A stretch of DNA of 64,000 bases from Streptomyces sp. WZ.A104 (GCF_002382885.1 NZ_NWVL01000024.1:38235-102234); one strand, 5' to 3'; shown: positions 21,078 to 29,390, counted from the stretch's first letter. Notes: generated by a model not told the origin, from the sequence alone. A program made the numbers and translations.

Positions 21078-21318
21078 GGCGGGTTCGTCCATCGCTCAGA
21101 CGCCGGGTCGCAGTACGCGAGTTTCCGGCCCGCCGAGCACCTGGGCGCCGTCGGCCTCTGCGCAACCTGGTTGATCAAGCCGCAGTGGTCCTCGGGAAAC
21201 ACTCGCCCAGGTCGAGCCGGTCCCCGCCGGGTGGGTCGACTGGTGCTGCTGCCACCGGCGCCTGCGCGATGAGATAGGCCGCGTCCCACCCGTCGAGTAC
21301 GAGAACGACCGCTACCTG
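21078..21318 (+). pseudogene. Decayed IS3-family transposase (OrfB C-terminal fragment)
   Basis: Translation from 21078 gives GFVHRSDAGSQYASFRPAEH, the hallmark HSDxGSQY segment of the DDE integrase core of IS3-family OrfB. The block that should hold YDNALAES is deleted; the frame continues as WLIKPQW and then needs a frame change near 21208 to read GWVDWCCCHRRLRDEIGRVPPVEYE, which matches the conserved OrfB C-terminus (WVDWYNxRRLHxxxGxxPP). It is therefore shifted, internally deleted and lacks its N-terminal half. It sits between the clavam cluster terminators and panD, at the cluster edge. Confidence 0.8.
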
Positions 21319-21412
21319 CGAACGATCTTCGATTTGACACGTGCCGATGTACAGTGGAGAACGCCCTTGACCTGCAGAAAGCCGGCAGGGAGCCGTCTTC
21401 TAGGAGTTCAGA

Positions 21413-21838
21413 ATGCTGCGCACCATGTTCAAGTCCAAGATCCACCGGGCCACCGTCACCCAGGCCGACCTGCACTACGTCGGTTCCGTGACCATCGACG
21501 CCGATTTGATGGACGCCGCCGACCTGCTGCCCGGCGAGCTGGTCCATATCGTTGACATCGACAACGGCGCCCGTCTGGAGACGTATGTCATCGAGGGCGA
21601 GCGCGGCTCCGGTGTCATCGGGATCAACGGTGCCGCCGCGCACCTCGTGCACCCCGGTGACCTGGTCATCCTGATCAGCTACGCGCAGGTCGACGACGCG
21701 GAGGCCAGGGCCCTCGTGCCTCGGGTCGTGCACGTGGACGCGGAGAACCGGATCGTGGAGCTCGGCTCCGACGCCTCGGCACCGGTGCCCGGGACCCGTA
21801 CGGAGCGGAGCCCGCAGGCCGTCGTCGCGGGCGGCTGA
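21413..21838 (+). CDS. panD: Aspartate 1-decarboxylase
   Basis: Product of 141 residues. The self-processing site HYVGSVTID places cleavage between Gly24 and Ser25, which becomes the pyruvoyl group; Lys9 and the [19 protein letters not shown] and [10 protein letters not shown] blocks are standard for PanD. It converts aspartate to beta-alanine for pantothenate and CoA synthesis. The ATG is preceded by TAGGAG 7 nt away. A TTGACA at 21334 and TACAGT at 21350 lie upstream but with poor mutual spacing. The C-terminal extension of about 20 residues beyond the core is common in actinobacteria. It lies outside the clavam operon; any link through beta-alanine is speculative. Confidence 0.95.
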   Translation: MLRTMFKSKIHRATVTQADLHYVGSVTIDADLMDAADLLPGELVHIVDIDNGARLETYVIEGERGSGVIGINGAAAHLVHPGDLVILISYAQVDDAEARALVPRVVHVDAENRIVELGSDASAPVPGTRTERSPQAVVAGG

Positions 21839-21854
21839 GCCGGGCGCCCGCACC

Positions 21855-21875
21855 CCCGGACGGGCGACGTCCGGG
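21855..21875 (+). terminator. Hairpin after panD
   Basis: A 7-bp stem CCCGGAC / GTCCGGG with a 7-nt loop lies in the 62-nt gap between panD and the next gene; it may attenuate rather than end transcription. Confidence 0.35.
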
Positions 21876-21900
21876 CCCAGCGAGCGAGGGAGCGGCAGCC

Positions 21901-22254
21901 ATGGCGGAGAACACGCCGGTGGAGATCAGGGACGACCGGGAGCGCGGCAGCCTGGTGGCCTACGAGGACGGCACGCCCGCCGGGAGCATCGCGTACTTCG
22001 TCATGGAGCCCGCCCCCGGCGCGCTGGTGGCCGTGCACACGGTCGTCCGTCCCGAGCGCGAGGGCAAGGGCATCGCCGGGGCGCTCGTCCGGGAGTTCTA
22101 CGCCCTGGCCGCCCGCGAGGGCGTGCCCGTCGTGCCGCTCTGCCCCTACGCGGCGAAGTGGGCCCAGCGCCACCCCGATGAGGCGCCCGAGGCGCCGGCG
22201 GATCTGGTCCGGGAGGCGGAGCGGCAGCTCAGGAGCCACCGTGAGCTGTTCTGA
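21901..22254 (+). CDS. Small GNAT-type N-acetyltransferase (YidJ/YjdJ-like)
   Basis: Product of 117 residues, the size of the short acetyltransferase family related to human GTLF3B. It carries HTVVRPEREGKGIAGALVREF with the acetyl-CoA loop, and PLCPYAAKWAQRHPD, whose CPY-x(3)-F/W motif is typical of this group. The substrate is unknown. It follows panD by 62 nt and may be co-transcribed in part. The start ATG at 21901 has GAGGGAGC upstream. Confidence 0.85.
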   Translation: MAENTPVEIRDDRERGSLVAYEDGTPAGSIAYFVMEPAPGALVAVHTVVRPEREGKGIAGALVREFYALAAREGVPVVPLCPYAAKWAQRHPDEAPEAPADLVREAERQLRSHRELF

Positions 22255-22361
22255 GTGACGCCGCTCCGCCCATGTGTGGACTCGGCAGGCGCGGGCAGCC
22301 GCACCGGGAGACGGTGGAGGGAAGCTCCATCTGTCCGTTTCGTGTCGCTGTGGAGGATCGA

Positions 22362-22568
22362 ATGACCCACCCGTACCCCGACCCCGTACCGCCCGCGCCG
22401 ACGCCTCCGCCCGTGCCCGGTCCGCCCACCCCGGTACCGAGCCCGCCCCCGGTGCCGCCGGGACCCGCGCCCGTGCCGCCCGGTCCGGCGCCGGACCCGA
22501 TCCCGCAGCCGCCCGGCCCGGAACCCGTACCGGAGCCGGAGCCGGAGCCCCAGCCCGCGGGGACGTGA
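22362..22568 (+). CDS. Short proline-rich protein of unknown function
   Basis: Product of 68 residues, almost wholly Pro/Val/Ala/Glu with repeated PVPP, PPGPAP and PEPEPEP units. The start ATG at 22362 is supported by GGAGG 5 nt upstream, which excludes the longer reading of the frame. Such Pro-rich proteins are common in Streptomyces; it may be a disordered linker-like protein. No signal peptide or membrane segment is present. Confidence 0.6.
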   Translation: MTHPYPDPVPPAPTPPPVPGPPTPVPSPPPVPPGPAPVPPGPAPDPIPQPPGPEPVPEPEPEPQPAGT

Positions 22569-22598
22569 GGGCGGGGCCGGAAGCCCGCCCGTCGGCCT

Positions 22599-23042
22599 TC
22601 AGGTGGTCGCCAGGGCCTCGTTCGCGCGTTCGGTGACGGCGTTCAGCACGCGTGCCGCCGCGGCCAGGTCCTCGGCGGGCAGGTCCCCGTAGAGCCGGGC
22701 GGCGAGCTCCGCGGTCCCGGTCGCGATGCCGGCCTGGAGCTCCCGGCCCGCCTCGGTGAGCCCGAGGCGGGCGCCCTCGCCAGGCAGTTCCCTGAGCAGC
22801 CCGGCCGCCGTCAGTGCGGCCAGCACCGCCCCGGCCGTCGCGGCATCGACCTTCAGCGTGCCCGTCATCCGCTCCACCAGGGCGGCGTGGTCGGCCTCCC
22901 CGTCCCGGTCGGCGACCGCGTTGAGCGCCACCGCCTCGTGGAACGTCGTGCCCTTCGTGGTCAGCAGGCCTTCCAGCAGGGCCCGGGTGGCGTAGTGCGC
23001 CCGGCCGATGATCTGTCCGTTGACGTGGGTCGTCGAGGTCAT
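22599..23042 (-). CDS. MarR-like winged-helix protein
   Basis: Product of 147 residues; its ATG at 23042 overlaps the TGA of the upstream MarR gene (ATGA, 23039-23042). Predicted features are helices plus a wing-like segment (AAGLLRELPGEGARLGLTEAG), as in MarR regulators, but the recognition-helix region is weakly conserved. Coupled translation with the neighbouring MarR protein suggests the two act together, perhaps as partner regulators or as a modified-ligand sensor. No metabolic domain is recognised. Confidence 0.6.
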   Translation of the reverse strand: MTSTTHVNGQIIGRAHYATRALLEGLLTTKGTTFHEAVALNAVADRDGEADHAALVERMTGTLKVDAATAGAVLAALTAAGLLRELPGEGARLGLTEAGRELQAGIATGTAELAARLYGDLPAEDLAAAARVLNAVTERANEALATT

Positions 23043-23542
23043 GACTGCTCCTCCGTGAACGTCGATGGGGCGAGCGATACGTCGAGCAGGCGTCTCAGCT
23101 GCTCGGTGAAGGCCGCGGTGCCGGGCCCGGCGAGGCCGCCGAGCGGCTCCAGCAGGCGGTCCATGAGGTCCCGGACGACCGTGACGGCCCGGGCGGTGAC
23201 GGCGTGTCCGTCGGCGGTGAGGCTCAGCTGGACCGCCCGGGTGTCGGCGGGGTCGGGCGTGCGGTCCAGCAGCCCCGCGGCCTCCAGGGTCCGGGCGAGC
23301 TTGGACACGTAGAGCGGTTCGAGCCCGGTGTGATCGGCCAGCCGCCGCTGGCTGGGCCGGGTTCCTGAGCGCTGGAGGTCGCACAGGGACCCCAGGAGCG
23401 CGAACTGCGCATGGGTCAGTCCCAGCGGTGCCAGCGCCCGGTCCACGGCCACCCGCCACTTCATGGACAGCCGCCAGACCAGGAATCCCGGTGTCGGACC
23501 GCCCGGGGCCGCTGCCCCGACGTCGTCGTTCGCTTCCTTCAT
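23039..23542 (-). CDS. MarR-family transcriptional regulator
   Basis: Product of 167 residues. The ATG at 23542 (MKEAND) is preferred to an in-frame TTG six bases upstream. The winged-helix core runs LTHAQFALLGSLCDLQ, SQRRLADHTGLEPLYVSKLARTLEAAGLLDRTPDPADTR, with the DxR wing signature of MarR proteins. It probably represses its own operon through the palindrome immediately upstream and responds to a small phenolic or oxidant ligand (family knowledge). It is coupled to the smaller winged-helix gene downstream. Confidence 0.85.
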   Translation of the reverse strand: MKEANDDVGAAAPGGPTPGFLVWRLSMKWRVAVDRALAPLGLTHAQFALLGSLCDLQRSGTRPSQRRLADHTGLEPLYVSKLARTLEAAGLLDRTPDPADTRAVQLSLTADGHAVTARAVTVVRDLMDRLLEPLGGLAGPGTAAFTEQLRRLLDVSLAPSTFTEEQS

Positions 23543-23552
23543 AACCAATAGC

Positions 23553-23571
23553 GTACATAGCTATTATGTAC
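23553..23571. promoter_or_regulatory. Palindromic operator in front of the MarR gene
   Basis: GTACATAGCTATTATGTAC: 7-bp arms GTACATA / TATGTAC around a 5-bp centre, in a distinctly AT-rich patch 11 nt before the MarR start. Size and location fit an autoregulatory MarR site. Confidence 0.65.
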
Positions 23572-23578
23572 ATGGCTA

Positions 23579-25015
23579 CTAAATGCTGGACCGCCCCTGA
23601 TCGGCCGGACCGCCGCCCTGTACGCCGACCAGTGCGTCCGCGTGCGCGAGACCGCTCTCCGTCGCGATCGCGTCCATCGACTGCGCGTCCCGTACCGTCG
23701 CGAAGGCCACTGGCCCGTCCGGCCCGACCCTCCGGAATCCGTACACCGCGGGCCGCGGCAGGCTGTTGTACGCCCAAGGAGTGGAGAAGTAGTACGCCCC
23801 CGTGTCGTACAGCACGACCACATCGCCCTCGGCCAGCTCCGGGAGCTCCCTCCCGTACGCCACCACGTCCCCCGCGAAGCAGCACGGACCCGCGATGTCC
23901 TGCGCCAGCGGCGGACCGTCCTTGGGTGCGCCGTCCGGGCCGAACGCGCCGATCCGCAGCGGCCAGTCGTCGGGCATGAACACGGTACGGGTGGCGGTCT
24001 GCGCCCCGGCGTGGGTGAGCGCGATCCGGCGGCCCCCGGCGTCCTTCGTGTACTCCACCCGGGCCCCGATGAACCCGTTCTTCGCGAGCAGCGACCGGCC
24101 GAACTCGGTGACCAGCCCATAGCGCCCGGAGAAGAGGCCGGGAGCGGCCTCGGTGAGGGCCGCCACGTGGTCGGCGTAGGTGGGGCGTACCGTGTCGTCG
24201 GCGAAGTTGACCGGCAGGCCGCCGCCGATGTCCAGGCTGGTCACCTGCCGGGTCCCGAGCGTCGCGTTGATCTCGTCGGCCAGCTCGTACGTCCGGGCCA
24301 CTCCGGCCGCGATCAGCTCCAACGGACAGCCCTGGGAGCCGACATGGGTGTGCAGCCGGGTCAGCCACGGGCGGTCCCGGAAGGCACGGACCACTGCCTC
24401 GCGGGCTCCCGCGTCGCGCAGCGCCACCCCGAACTTCGCGGTGTCCGTCGCCGTACTCATCGGCCCGATGGAGCCGCCGCCCACCTGCGGATTGACCCGG
24501 AGCCCGAGTACGGAGGAAGTGCCCCGGTTCCGCAGGGAGTCGATGCGGCGCAGCTCGTCGATGCTGTCCGCGTTCACCGCCACGCCCAGGGCGAGCGCCA
24601 GCCGGATCTCCTCGCGGGTCTTGGCGGGGGAGTCCAGCACGATGGAGGCCGGGGCGAATCCCGCCTCCACCGCGAGCCGCAGCTCGCCCGGGCTCGCCAC
24701 CTCGCAGCCCATGCCGCAGTCGGCGAGCAGCCGCAGCACCGGGATGAGCGAGCAGGCCTTGGCCGCGAACGTGTGCAGCACGCCGGGCGTACGGGCGAAG
24801 GCGTCGTGCAGGGCGGCCACGGAGGCGCGCACCCCGTCCGTGTCGATGAACCCGGCGACCGGCCCGGTCTCGCTCAGCAGCCCCTGTCCGACGGCCGCCC
24901 GGACAGCGGCGTCGAACCGGGAGGACCGCGAGGGCCGGGAGGGCCGGGAGGGCCGGGAGGAGGAGGGTGGCGTCGGGCCGGGGCGCGCGGGGTGTGCCGA
25001 AGGCGTCTGCGTCAT
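23579..25015 (-). CDS. PLP-dependent type III decarboxylase (ornithine/diaminopimelate decarboxylase-like)
   Basis: Product of 478 residues from ATG at 25015. After a Pro/Ser/Arg low-complexity N-terminus (about 1-35), the alanine-racemase-fold barrel starts: FAAKACSLIPVLRLL with the PLP Lys, GCEVASPGELRLAVEAGF, HTHVGSQG, DIGGGLPVNF, and in the C-terminal domain GPCCFAGDVVAYG (reactive Cys) and LYDTGAYYFSTPWAYNSLPRP. The fold covers ornithine, DAP, lysine and carboxynorspermidine decarboxylases; the substrate cannot be settled from sequence. It is a single gene upstream of the MarR pair in the same orientation, with only the MarR operator between them. Confidence 0.82.
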   Translation of the reverse strand: MTQTPSAHPARPGPTPPSSSRPSRPSRPSRSSRFDAAVRAAVGQGLLSETGPVAGFIDTDGVRASVAALHDAFARTPGVLHTFAAKACSLIPVLRLLADCGMGCEVASPGELRLAVEAGFAPASIVLDSPAKTREEIRLALALGVAVNADSIDELRRIDSLRNRGTSSVLGLRVNPQVGGGSIGPMSTATDTAKFGVALRDAGAREAVVRAFRDRPWLTRLHTHVGSQGCPLELIAAGVARTYELADEINATLGTRQVTSLDIGGGLPVNFADDTVRPTYADHVAALTEAAPGLFSGRYGLVTEFGRSLLAKNGFIGARVEYTKDAGGRRIALTHAGAQTATRTVFMPDDWPLRIGAFGPDGAPKDGPPLAQDIAGPCCFAGDVVAYGRELPELAEGDVVVLYDTGAYYFSTPWAYNSLPRPAVYGFRRVGPDGPVAFATVRDAQSMDAIATESGLAHADALVGVQGGGPADQGRSSI

Positions 25016-25068
25016 ACGGTCAGAATCCCGGATGGCTGCCCCGCTTTCCCATGACCCATGTTCCATGC

Positions 25069-25152
25069 CCCGTCGCCCGTCGCCCGTCGCCCGTCGCCCG
25101 TCGCCCGTCGCCCGTCGCCCGTCGCCCGCTGCCTGTCGCCCGCTGCCTGTCG
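25069..25152. repeat. Seven-base tandem repeat (CCCGTCG)n
   Basis: Eight perfect copies of CCCGTCG (25069-25124) are followed by four degenerate copies alternating CCCGCTG and CCTGTCG. The array lies in the 169-nt gap between the decarboxylase and encapsulin genes. It is a simple-sequence tract, probably variable in length by slippage; it is not a CRISPR. Confidence 0.85.
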
Positions 25153-25184
25153 CCCCTGGTCCGTCTCCCGTCGTCCGCCCGCGC

Positions 25185-25982
25185 TCAGGCGATCAGGCCG
25201 ACCGCGGCCTCCGGCGTCAGCATCCGGAAGGTGAACGCCTGCTGGAAGTAGAGGTGGACGCTGGTGGCGTCGTGGTCCGCATAGCCGATCGACAAGTCCT
25301 GGCCCAGGCGGAGTTCGAAGTCACCGCCCCGGGTGGACAGCAGCACCCCGCCCTTGACCGCGGGAGCCCAGAGGATCTCGTCGTCCACCAGGCGGCTGAG
25401 ATGGGTCTTGACCGGATACCCGTGGTCGGACGTCTCGGCGGCCTCGGTGAACGCGTCCGCGCCCAGCAGCAGCCGGTACGGTCCGTCGACTCCGGCCAGC
25501 CGCAACCGTGTCACCGCCTGGCTGACCGCCACCGGATAGTCCCGGGCGTCGGCGGGCAGCGGCAGCGGGTCGTGCGAGGAACCGTCCCGCAGACCGGTGA
25601 TCCCGGCCGAGGCGTAGCCGTCGATGATCGCCATGTCCTCGGCGAACGCACAGGTGCGCGCCGCGTCCTTGACGGGCTGCCAGTCGCTGTCGGCCGAACC
25701 GCGCTCCACGTCGTCCACGGCCTGCCGGGTCACGGTGAACGGCACCCGCCACTCGATGACCGGCATCGACGTACGAGCCCGGGCCAGTACGTCCGGCGTG
25801 GGCGGATCGATGTCGCGCAGATGGCCGTCTCCGACCGCGGCCAGCGTCGGGCCGTCCGGATCGGAGACGTCGACGACGCGGCGGCCCGCGACATGACGGC
25901 GGAACGTACGCCGGGCCTCCTCCTCGATCTCGTCCCAGGCGGCGGGCGTGACCGGTGCGAGTTCGCGGTGCAGGTTGTTCAT
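25185..25982 (-). CDS. Family 1 encapsulin shell protein
   Basis: Product of 265 residues beginning MNNLHRELAPVT, the conserved start of linocin/encapsulin proteins, from ATG at 25982 that overlaps the DyP stop (TGATG). HK97-like segments are visible: AWDEIEEEARRTFRRHVAGRRVVDV (N-arm and P-domain), EWRVPFTVTR, ADSDWQPVKDAA, AFAEDMAIIDGY, and GGDFELRLGQDLSIGYADHDATSVHLYF near the C-terminus. Sixty copies are expected to form a hollow icosahedral shell of about 24 nm (family knowledge). The cargo is the DyP peroxidase encoded immediately upstream. Confidence 0.95.
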   Translation of the reverse strand: MNNLHRELAPVTPAAWDEIEEEARRTFRRHVAGRRVVDVSDPDGPTLAAVGDGHLRDIDPPTPDVLARARTSMPVIEWRVPFTVTRQAVDDVERGSADSDWQPVKDAARTCAFAEDMAIIDGYASAGITGLRDGSSHDPLPLPADARDYPVAVSQAVTRLRLAGVDGPYRLLLGADAFTEAAETSDHGYPVKTHLSRLVDDEILWAPAVKGGVLLSTRGGDFELRLGQDLSIGYADHDATSVHLYFQQAFTFRMLTPEAAVGLIA

Positions 25983-27055
25983 CACTGGGCGCTTTCTTGC
26001 AGGCTGCCGATGCGCAGCGAACCATGGTCCGGCGCGGCCGTGACCGGCTCCTGCCGGACCGGTGCGGGCACCGGTTCCGGCCGGTCGGCGGAGCGGCCAG
26101 GGGCGGGCAGGGGCGGCGGGGCGTCGAGGAAGTCGGCGCGGGGGGCGAAGAAGAGGGAACCGGTGACCGCCGTGGAGAAGTCGAGGATGCGGTCGTGCGT
26201 TCCGGGCGGATCACCGAGGAACATGTTGCGCAGCATCCGCTCGGTGACGTCGGGGTCTGCCGCGTACCCGATGAAGTACGTGCCGAACTCGCCCTGCCCG
26301 AAGTTCCCGAACGGCATGTTCGCCCGCAGGATGTCGCGCTCGGTGCCGTCCGGATCGGTGATGGTGTTGAGCGCGAGGTGGGAGTCGGCGGGCTTCTCCT
26401 CGTCGGGGAACTCCACGTCGTCGAGCTTGGTACGGCCGATGACCCGCTCCTGCTCCTCGACGGAGAGCGCGTTCCAGGCCTTGAGGTCGTGCAGGTACTT
26501 CTGTACGACGACGTAGCTGCCGCCCCCGAAGTCCGGGTCGTCCTCCACACCGACGAGCGCCGCCGCACGGGCTTCCTCACCCACCGGATTCTCCGTACCG
26601 TCCACGAATCCGAGCAGGTCCCGGTGGTCGAGATAGCGGAAGCCGTGCGTCTCGTCCACGATCCGCAGGGCCCCGTCCAGCTTGTCGAGCAGCTGGGCGG
26701 CCCACTCGTAGCAGAGGTCCGTCCGCTCGGCCCGGATGTGCAGCAGCACGTCGCCCGGGGTCGCCGGGGCGTGGTGAAGGCGGCCCCGCAGCTCCCGGAA
26801 GGGGTGCAGGCGCGCGGGGCGCGGCCCGTCGAAGAGCCGGTCCCAGGCGGTGGAGCCGAAGCCGGTCACACAGGCGAGCCCGGAGTCCGGATACCGGAAG
26901 CCGAGCGAACGCGCCACGGCCGCGAGATCCGGCAGCACGTCCCGCACGGCGCTCTCGCCGCCCGGCTCGATCGTGCCGACCAGGAAGAGCGCCGCGTTGG
27001 TCACCGGCGCCACGACGGGCTGGACGGAGACGGGATCGGGGACGGCGTCGGGCAT
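25982..27055 (-). CDS. DyP-type peroxidase, encapsulin cargo
   Basis: Product of 357 residues. The DyP hallmark GFVDGTENP contains the catalytic Asp152; the proximal heme ligand is His226 (ADSHLALN) and the distal Arg is Arg244 (RANMPFG). After the catalytic domain, a Pro-rich linker (about 315-345) leads to DHGSLRIGSLQESAQ, which matches the encapsulin cargo-loading peptide consensus around SLxIGSL. The enzyme oxidises dyes or phenolics with peroxide, and encapsulation is thought to support oxidative-stress handling. It is translationally coupled to the shell gene. Confidence 0.95.
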   Translation of the reverse strand: MPDAVPDPVSVQPVVAPVTNAALFLVGTIEPGGESAVRDVLPDLAAVARSLGFRYPDSGLACVTGFGSTAWDRLFDGPRPARLHPFRELRGRLHHAPATPGDVLLHIRAERTDLCYEWAAQLLDKLDGALRIVDETHGFRYLDHRDLLGFVDGTENPVGEEARAAALVGVEDDPDFGGGSYVVVQKYLHDLKAWNALSVEEQERVIGRTKLDDVEFPDEEKPADSHLALNTITDPDGTERDILRANMPFGNFGQGEFGTYFIGYAADPDVTERMLRNMFLGDPPGTHDRILDFSTAVTGSLFFAPRADFLDAPPPLPAPGRSADRPEPVPAPVRQEPVTAAPDHGSLRIGSLQESAQ

Positions 27056-27144
27056 GCGCGCACTCCACTGGAGGGGGAACAGGCGGGGGTGAACAGGCGG
27101 GGTGTACGGACGGCGACGAACGAGACGGCACCGAATGGACGACG

Positions 27145-27178
27145 CCGAACGAAGGAGACCGAACGAAGGGGACCGAAC
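27145..27178. repeat. Fourteen-base direct repeats upstream of the DyP gene
   Basis: CCGAACGAAGGAGA and CCGAACGAAGGGGA stand head to tail and are followed by a third CCGAAC start. They lie about 90-125 nt before the DyP start; function unknown. Confidence 0.5.
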
Positions 27179-27271
27179 GAACGGCGGCGAACCGGGCTCG
27201 CAGCAACTAACCCACGTCCCGCCCCCGCCCGCACCCCGGGTGGCCCGGCCGGGGGAGCGCCCCGGGCGGCC

Positions 27272-28714
27272 TCAGCCGGCCCCGACCTCGGACCGGTCGC
27301 CGCCCCAGAGCGTGTGGAACGCCCCCTCCCGGTCCGTACGCCGGTAGGTGTGCGCCCCGAAGAAGTCCCGCTGCCCCTGGGTGAGCGCCGCGGGCAGTCG
27401 CTCCGCGCGCAACCCGTCGTAGTACGCAAGTGCGGCGGCGAACCCCGGAGTCGGAACGCCCTGGCGCGCCGCCTCGGCGACCACCGACCGCCAGTCGTCC
27501 TGGGCCGCGCCGATCTCCCGGCCGAACTCCTCGTCCGACAGCAGGCTCACCAGGTCGGGCCGGGTGTCGTAGGCCGCCCTGATGCGGTCCAGGAACGCCG
27601 CCCGGATAATGCAGCCCGCCCGCCAGATCGCCGCCACCGCACCGGGGTCGATGCCCCAGTCGTACGCCTCGCTGCCCGCCCGGATCTGGTGGAAGCCCTG
27701 CGTGTACGAGACGATCTTGGAGGCGTACAGGGCCTGCTCGACCCGGTCCGCGAAGGCCGCGGCCTCCGCCCCCTTCAGCGGCTCCGGCGCAGGCCCCGGC
27801 AGACCTCGGGCGGCCTCTCGCAGATCGGCGTGGCCGGAAAGCGACCGGGCGAAGACCGCCTCGGCGATCCCGGAGACCGGAACACCGAGGTCGAGCGCGA
27901 TCTGTACGGTCCAGCGCCCGGTCCCCTTCTGCTCGGCCCGGTCCTGCACGATCTCGACGAAGGGTGCGCCGGTCGCCGCGTCCGTATGGGCGAGGACCTC
28001 CGCCGTGATCTCGATGAGGTACGAGTCGAGCCGCCCGGTGTTCCAGGTGCGGAAGACGTCGGCGATCTGCGTGGGGGAGTAGCCGCCCACGGAGCGCAGC
28101 AGGTCGTAGGCTTCGGCGATAAGCTGCATGTCGGCGTACTCGATGCCGTTGTGGACCATCTTGACGAAGTGCCCGGCGCCGTCGGGGCCGATGTGCGCGG
28201 TGCACGGTGTGCCGTCCTTCGCCTGCGCGGCGATCTTCTCCAGCAGCGGCTCCAGCGATGCGTAGGACTCCGCCGATCCGCCCGGCATGATGCTGGGCCC
28301 GTTGAGCGCGCCCTCCTCGCCGCCGGAGATCCCCGCCCCCACGAAGTGGATGCCGAGCTCGCGCAGCTCCCGTTCGCGGCGCCGGGTGTCCTCGAAGTGG
28401 GCGTTCCCGCCGTCGATGATGACGTCGCCCTCCTCCAGCAGCGGCGCGAACTCCCCGATCACCGCGTCGGTGGGCTGACCGGCCTTCACCATGATCACCA
28501 GCCGCCGGGGCCGCTCCAGGGCTGCGACGAACTCCTCGGGGGTGTGCGCCGCGACGAAGGTGCCCTCGTCGCCGAACTCCTCGACCAGGGCGTCGGTCCG
28601 GGAGGCCGTGCGGTTGTGCACGGCGACGGTGAAACCGTTGCGCGCGAAGTTCCGGGCGAGGTTGCGGCCCATGACCGCGAGTCCGGTGACGCCGATCCGG
28701 GCGGTGCCGCTCAT
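27272..28714 (-). CDS. gnd: 6-phosphogluconate dehydrogenase (decarboxylating)
   Basis: Product of 480 residues, the long bacterial form. The Rossmann motif is GVTGLAVMGRNLARN (about 8-22), followed by NRT (NADP specificity), the substrate-binding GAGISGGEEGALNGPSIMPGG, and the catalytic HFVKMVHNGIEYADMQ with Lys and Asn; the C-terminal all-helical domain ends RTDREGAFHTLWGGDRSE. It converts 6-phosphogluconate to ribulose-5-phosphate with NADPH in the pentose phosphate pathway. It appears monocistronic, with a 151-nt upstream gap that contains a CACAC / GTGTG inverted repeat at 28783-28795. Confidence 0.96.
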   Translation of the reverse strand: MSGTARIGVTGLAVMGRNLARNFARNGFTVAVHNRTASRTDALVEEFGDEGTFVAAHTPEEFVAALERPRRLVIMVKAGQPTDAVIGEFAPLLEEGDVIIDGGNAHFEDTRRRERELRELGIHFVGAGISGGEEGALNGPSIMPGGSAESYASLEPLLEKIAAQAKDGTPCTAHIGPDGAGHFVKMVHNGIEYADMQLIAEAYDLLRSVGGYSPTQIADVFRTWNTGRLDSYLIEITAEVLAHTDAATGAPFVEIVQDRAEQKGTGRWTVQIALDLGVPVSGIAEAVFARSLSGHADLREAARGLPGPAPEPLKGAEAAAFADRVEQALYASKIVSYTQGFHQIRAGSEAYDWGIDPGAVAAIWRAGCIIRAAFLDRIRAAYDTRPDLVSLLSDEEFGREIGAAQDDWRSVVAEAARQGVPTPGFAAALAYYDGLRAERLPAALTQGQRDFFGAHTYRRTDREGAFHTLWGGDRSEVGAG

Positions 28715-28865
28715 CTGTGTGCTCCTGTGGGATCAGTGGTGTGTGCGGTGCTGAGGTACGAGGCACGCGGTGGGCAAGCCGTACACACGGTGTGTGCTGT
28801 GCGTTCGCCCAGGGGGTACGGAGCGGGGGACGGCGGCGTTCAGGGTGCGGAGCCCGGGGGTGGGC

Positions 28866-29390
28866 TCAGGGTGAGGGCGAGGAGGCCGTACCACTGGGGC
28901 CGGGCAGTGCATCGCCGTCGACGAGCGAGTCCTCCTCCGCCGGGTCGGGGATGACGTGCATGGCCGCTTCCTCGGCGGAGGCCGCCGCACCGTCGATGCC
29001 CACATCGCTGGCGGTGAGGGTGGCCGGAACACTCCCGTCGGCCTGCTGGGTCAGCCGCCCGGCACGTACGACGCCCACCTCGCCGTCCCAGAGCTCGCCG
29101 TCCCCGCCCACCAGATCGCCCACGCCGTCGCCCGGAAATCCGTCGGGCTCGGGCAGCTCACGGGTCAGCCGGGCCTCCAGGGATTCGCCCGTGAGGCCTT
29201 CGGCCGCGGTGGTGCCGCGGCCCTCGACCGCCCACGGCCGGTCCGGCGGCGAATACCCCTCGTCGAGGGGGTCACCGGTGCCGGAAGGATCCATGAGCGT
29301 GTCCTCGGCGCCGAGCTGCTCATCGGGGTCGGAAGCCTCGGGCTGTTCCTGGGGCTGGTAGACGTCGTCCCCCCAGTCGGTGTCGCTCAT
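28866..29390 (-). CDS. Acidic protein of unknown function (DUF5709-like)
   Basis: Product of 174 residues from ATG at 29390 (MSDTDWGDDVYQPQ), with AAAGGAC upstream. It is rich in Asp/Glu/Pro/Gly, with segments EDTLMDPSGTGDPLDEGYSPPDRPW and a C-terminal SAEEAAMHVI seen in a family of small Streptomyces proteins. No membrane or signal segment is present. The function is unknown. It is transcribed toward gnd. Confidence 0.7.
   Translation of the reverse strand: MSDTDWGDDVYQPQEQPEASDPDEQLGAEDTLMDPSGTGDPLDEGYSPPDRPWAVEGRGTTAAEGLTGESLEARLTRELPEPDGFPGDGVGDLVGGDGELWDGEVGVVRAGRLTQQADGSVPATLTASDVGIDGAAASAEEAAMHVIPDPAEEDSLVDGDALPGPSGTASSPSP

Noticed and set aside
25069..25152. CRISPR-like array
   Set aside because: Units are 7 bp with no spacers; it is a simple tandem repeat, and no cas-type nuclease genes are present. 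The gene called cas here is clavaminate synthase.
28783..28795. CACAC/GTGTG inverted repeat upstream of gnd as a firm operator
   Set aside because: Arms are only 5 bp and lie in a generally GT/AC-rich patch; too weak to list as a separate site.
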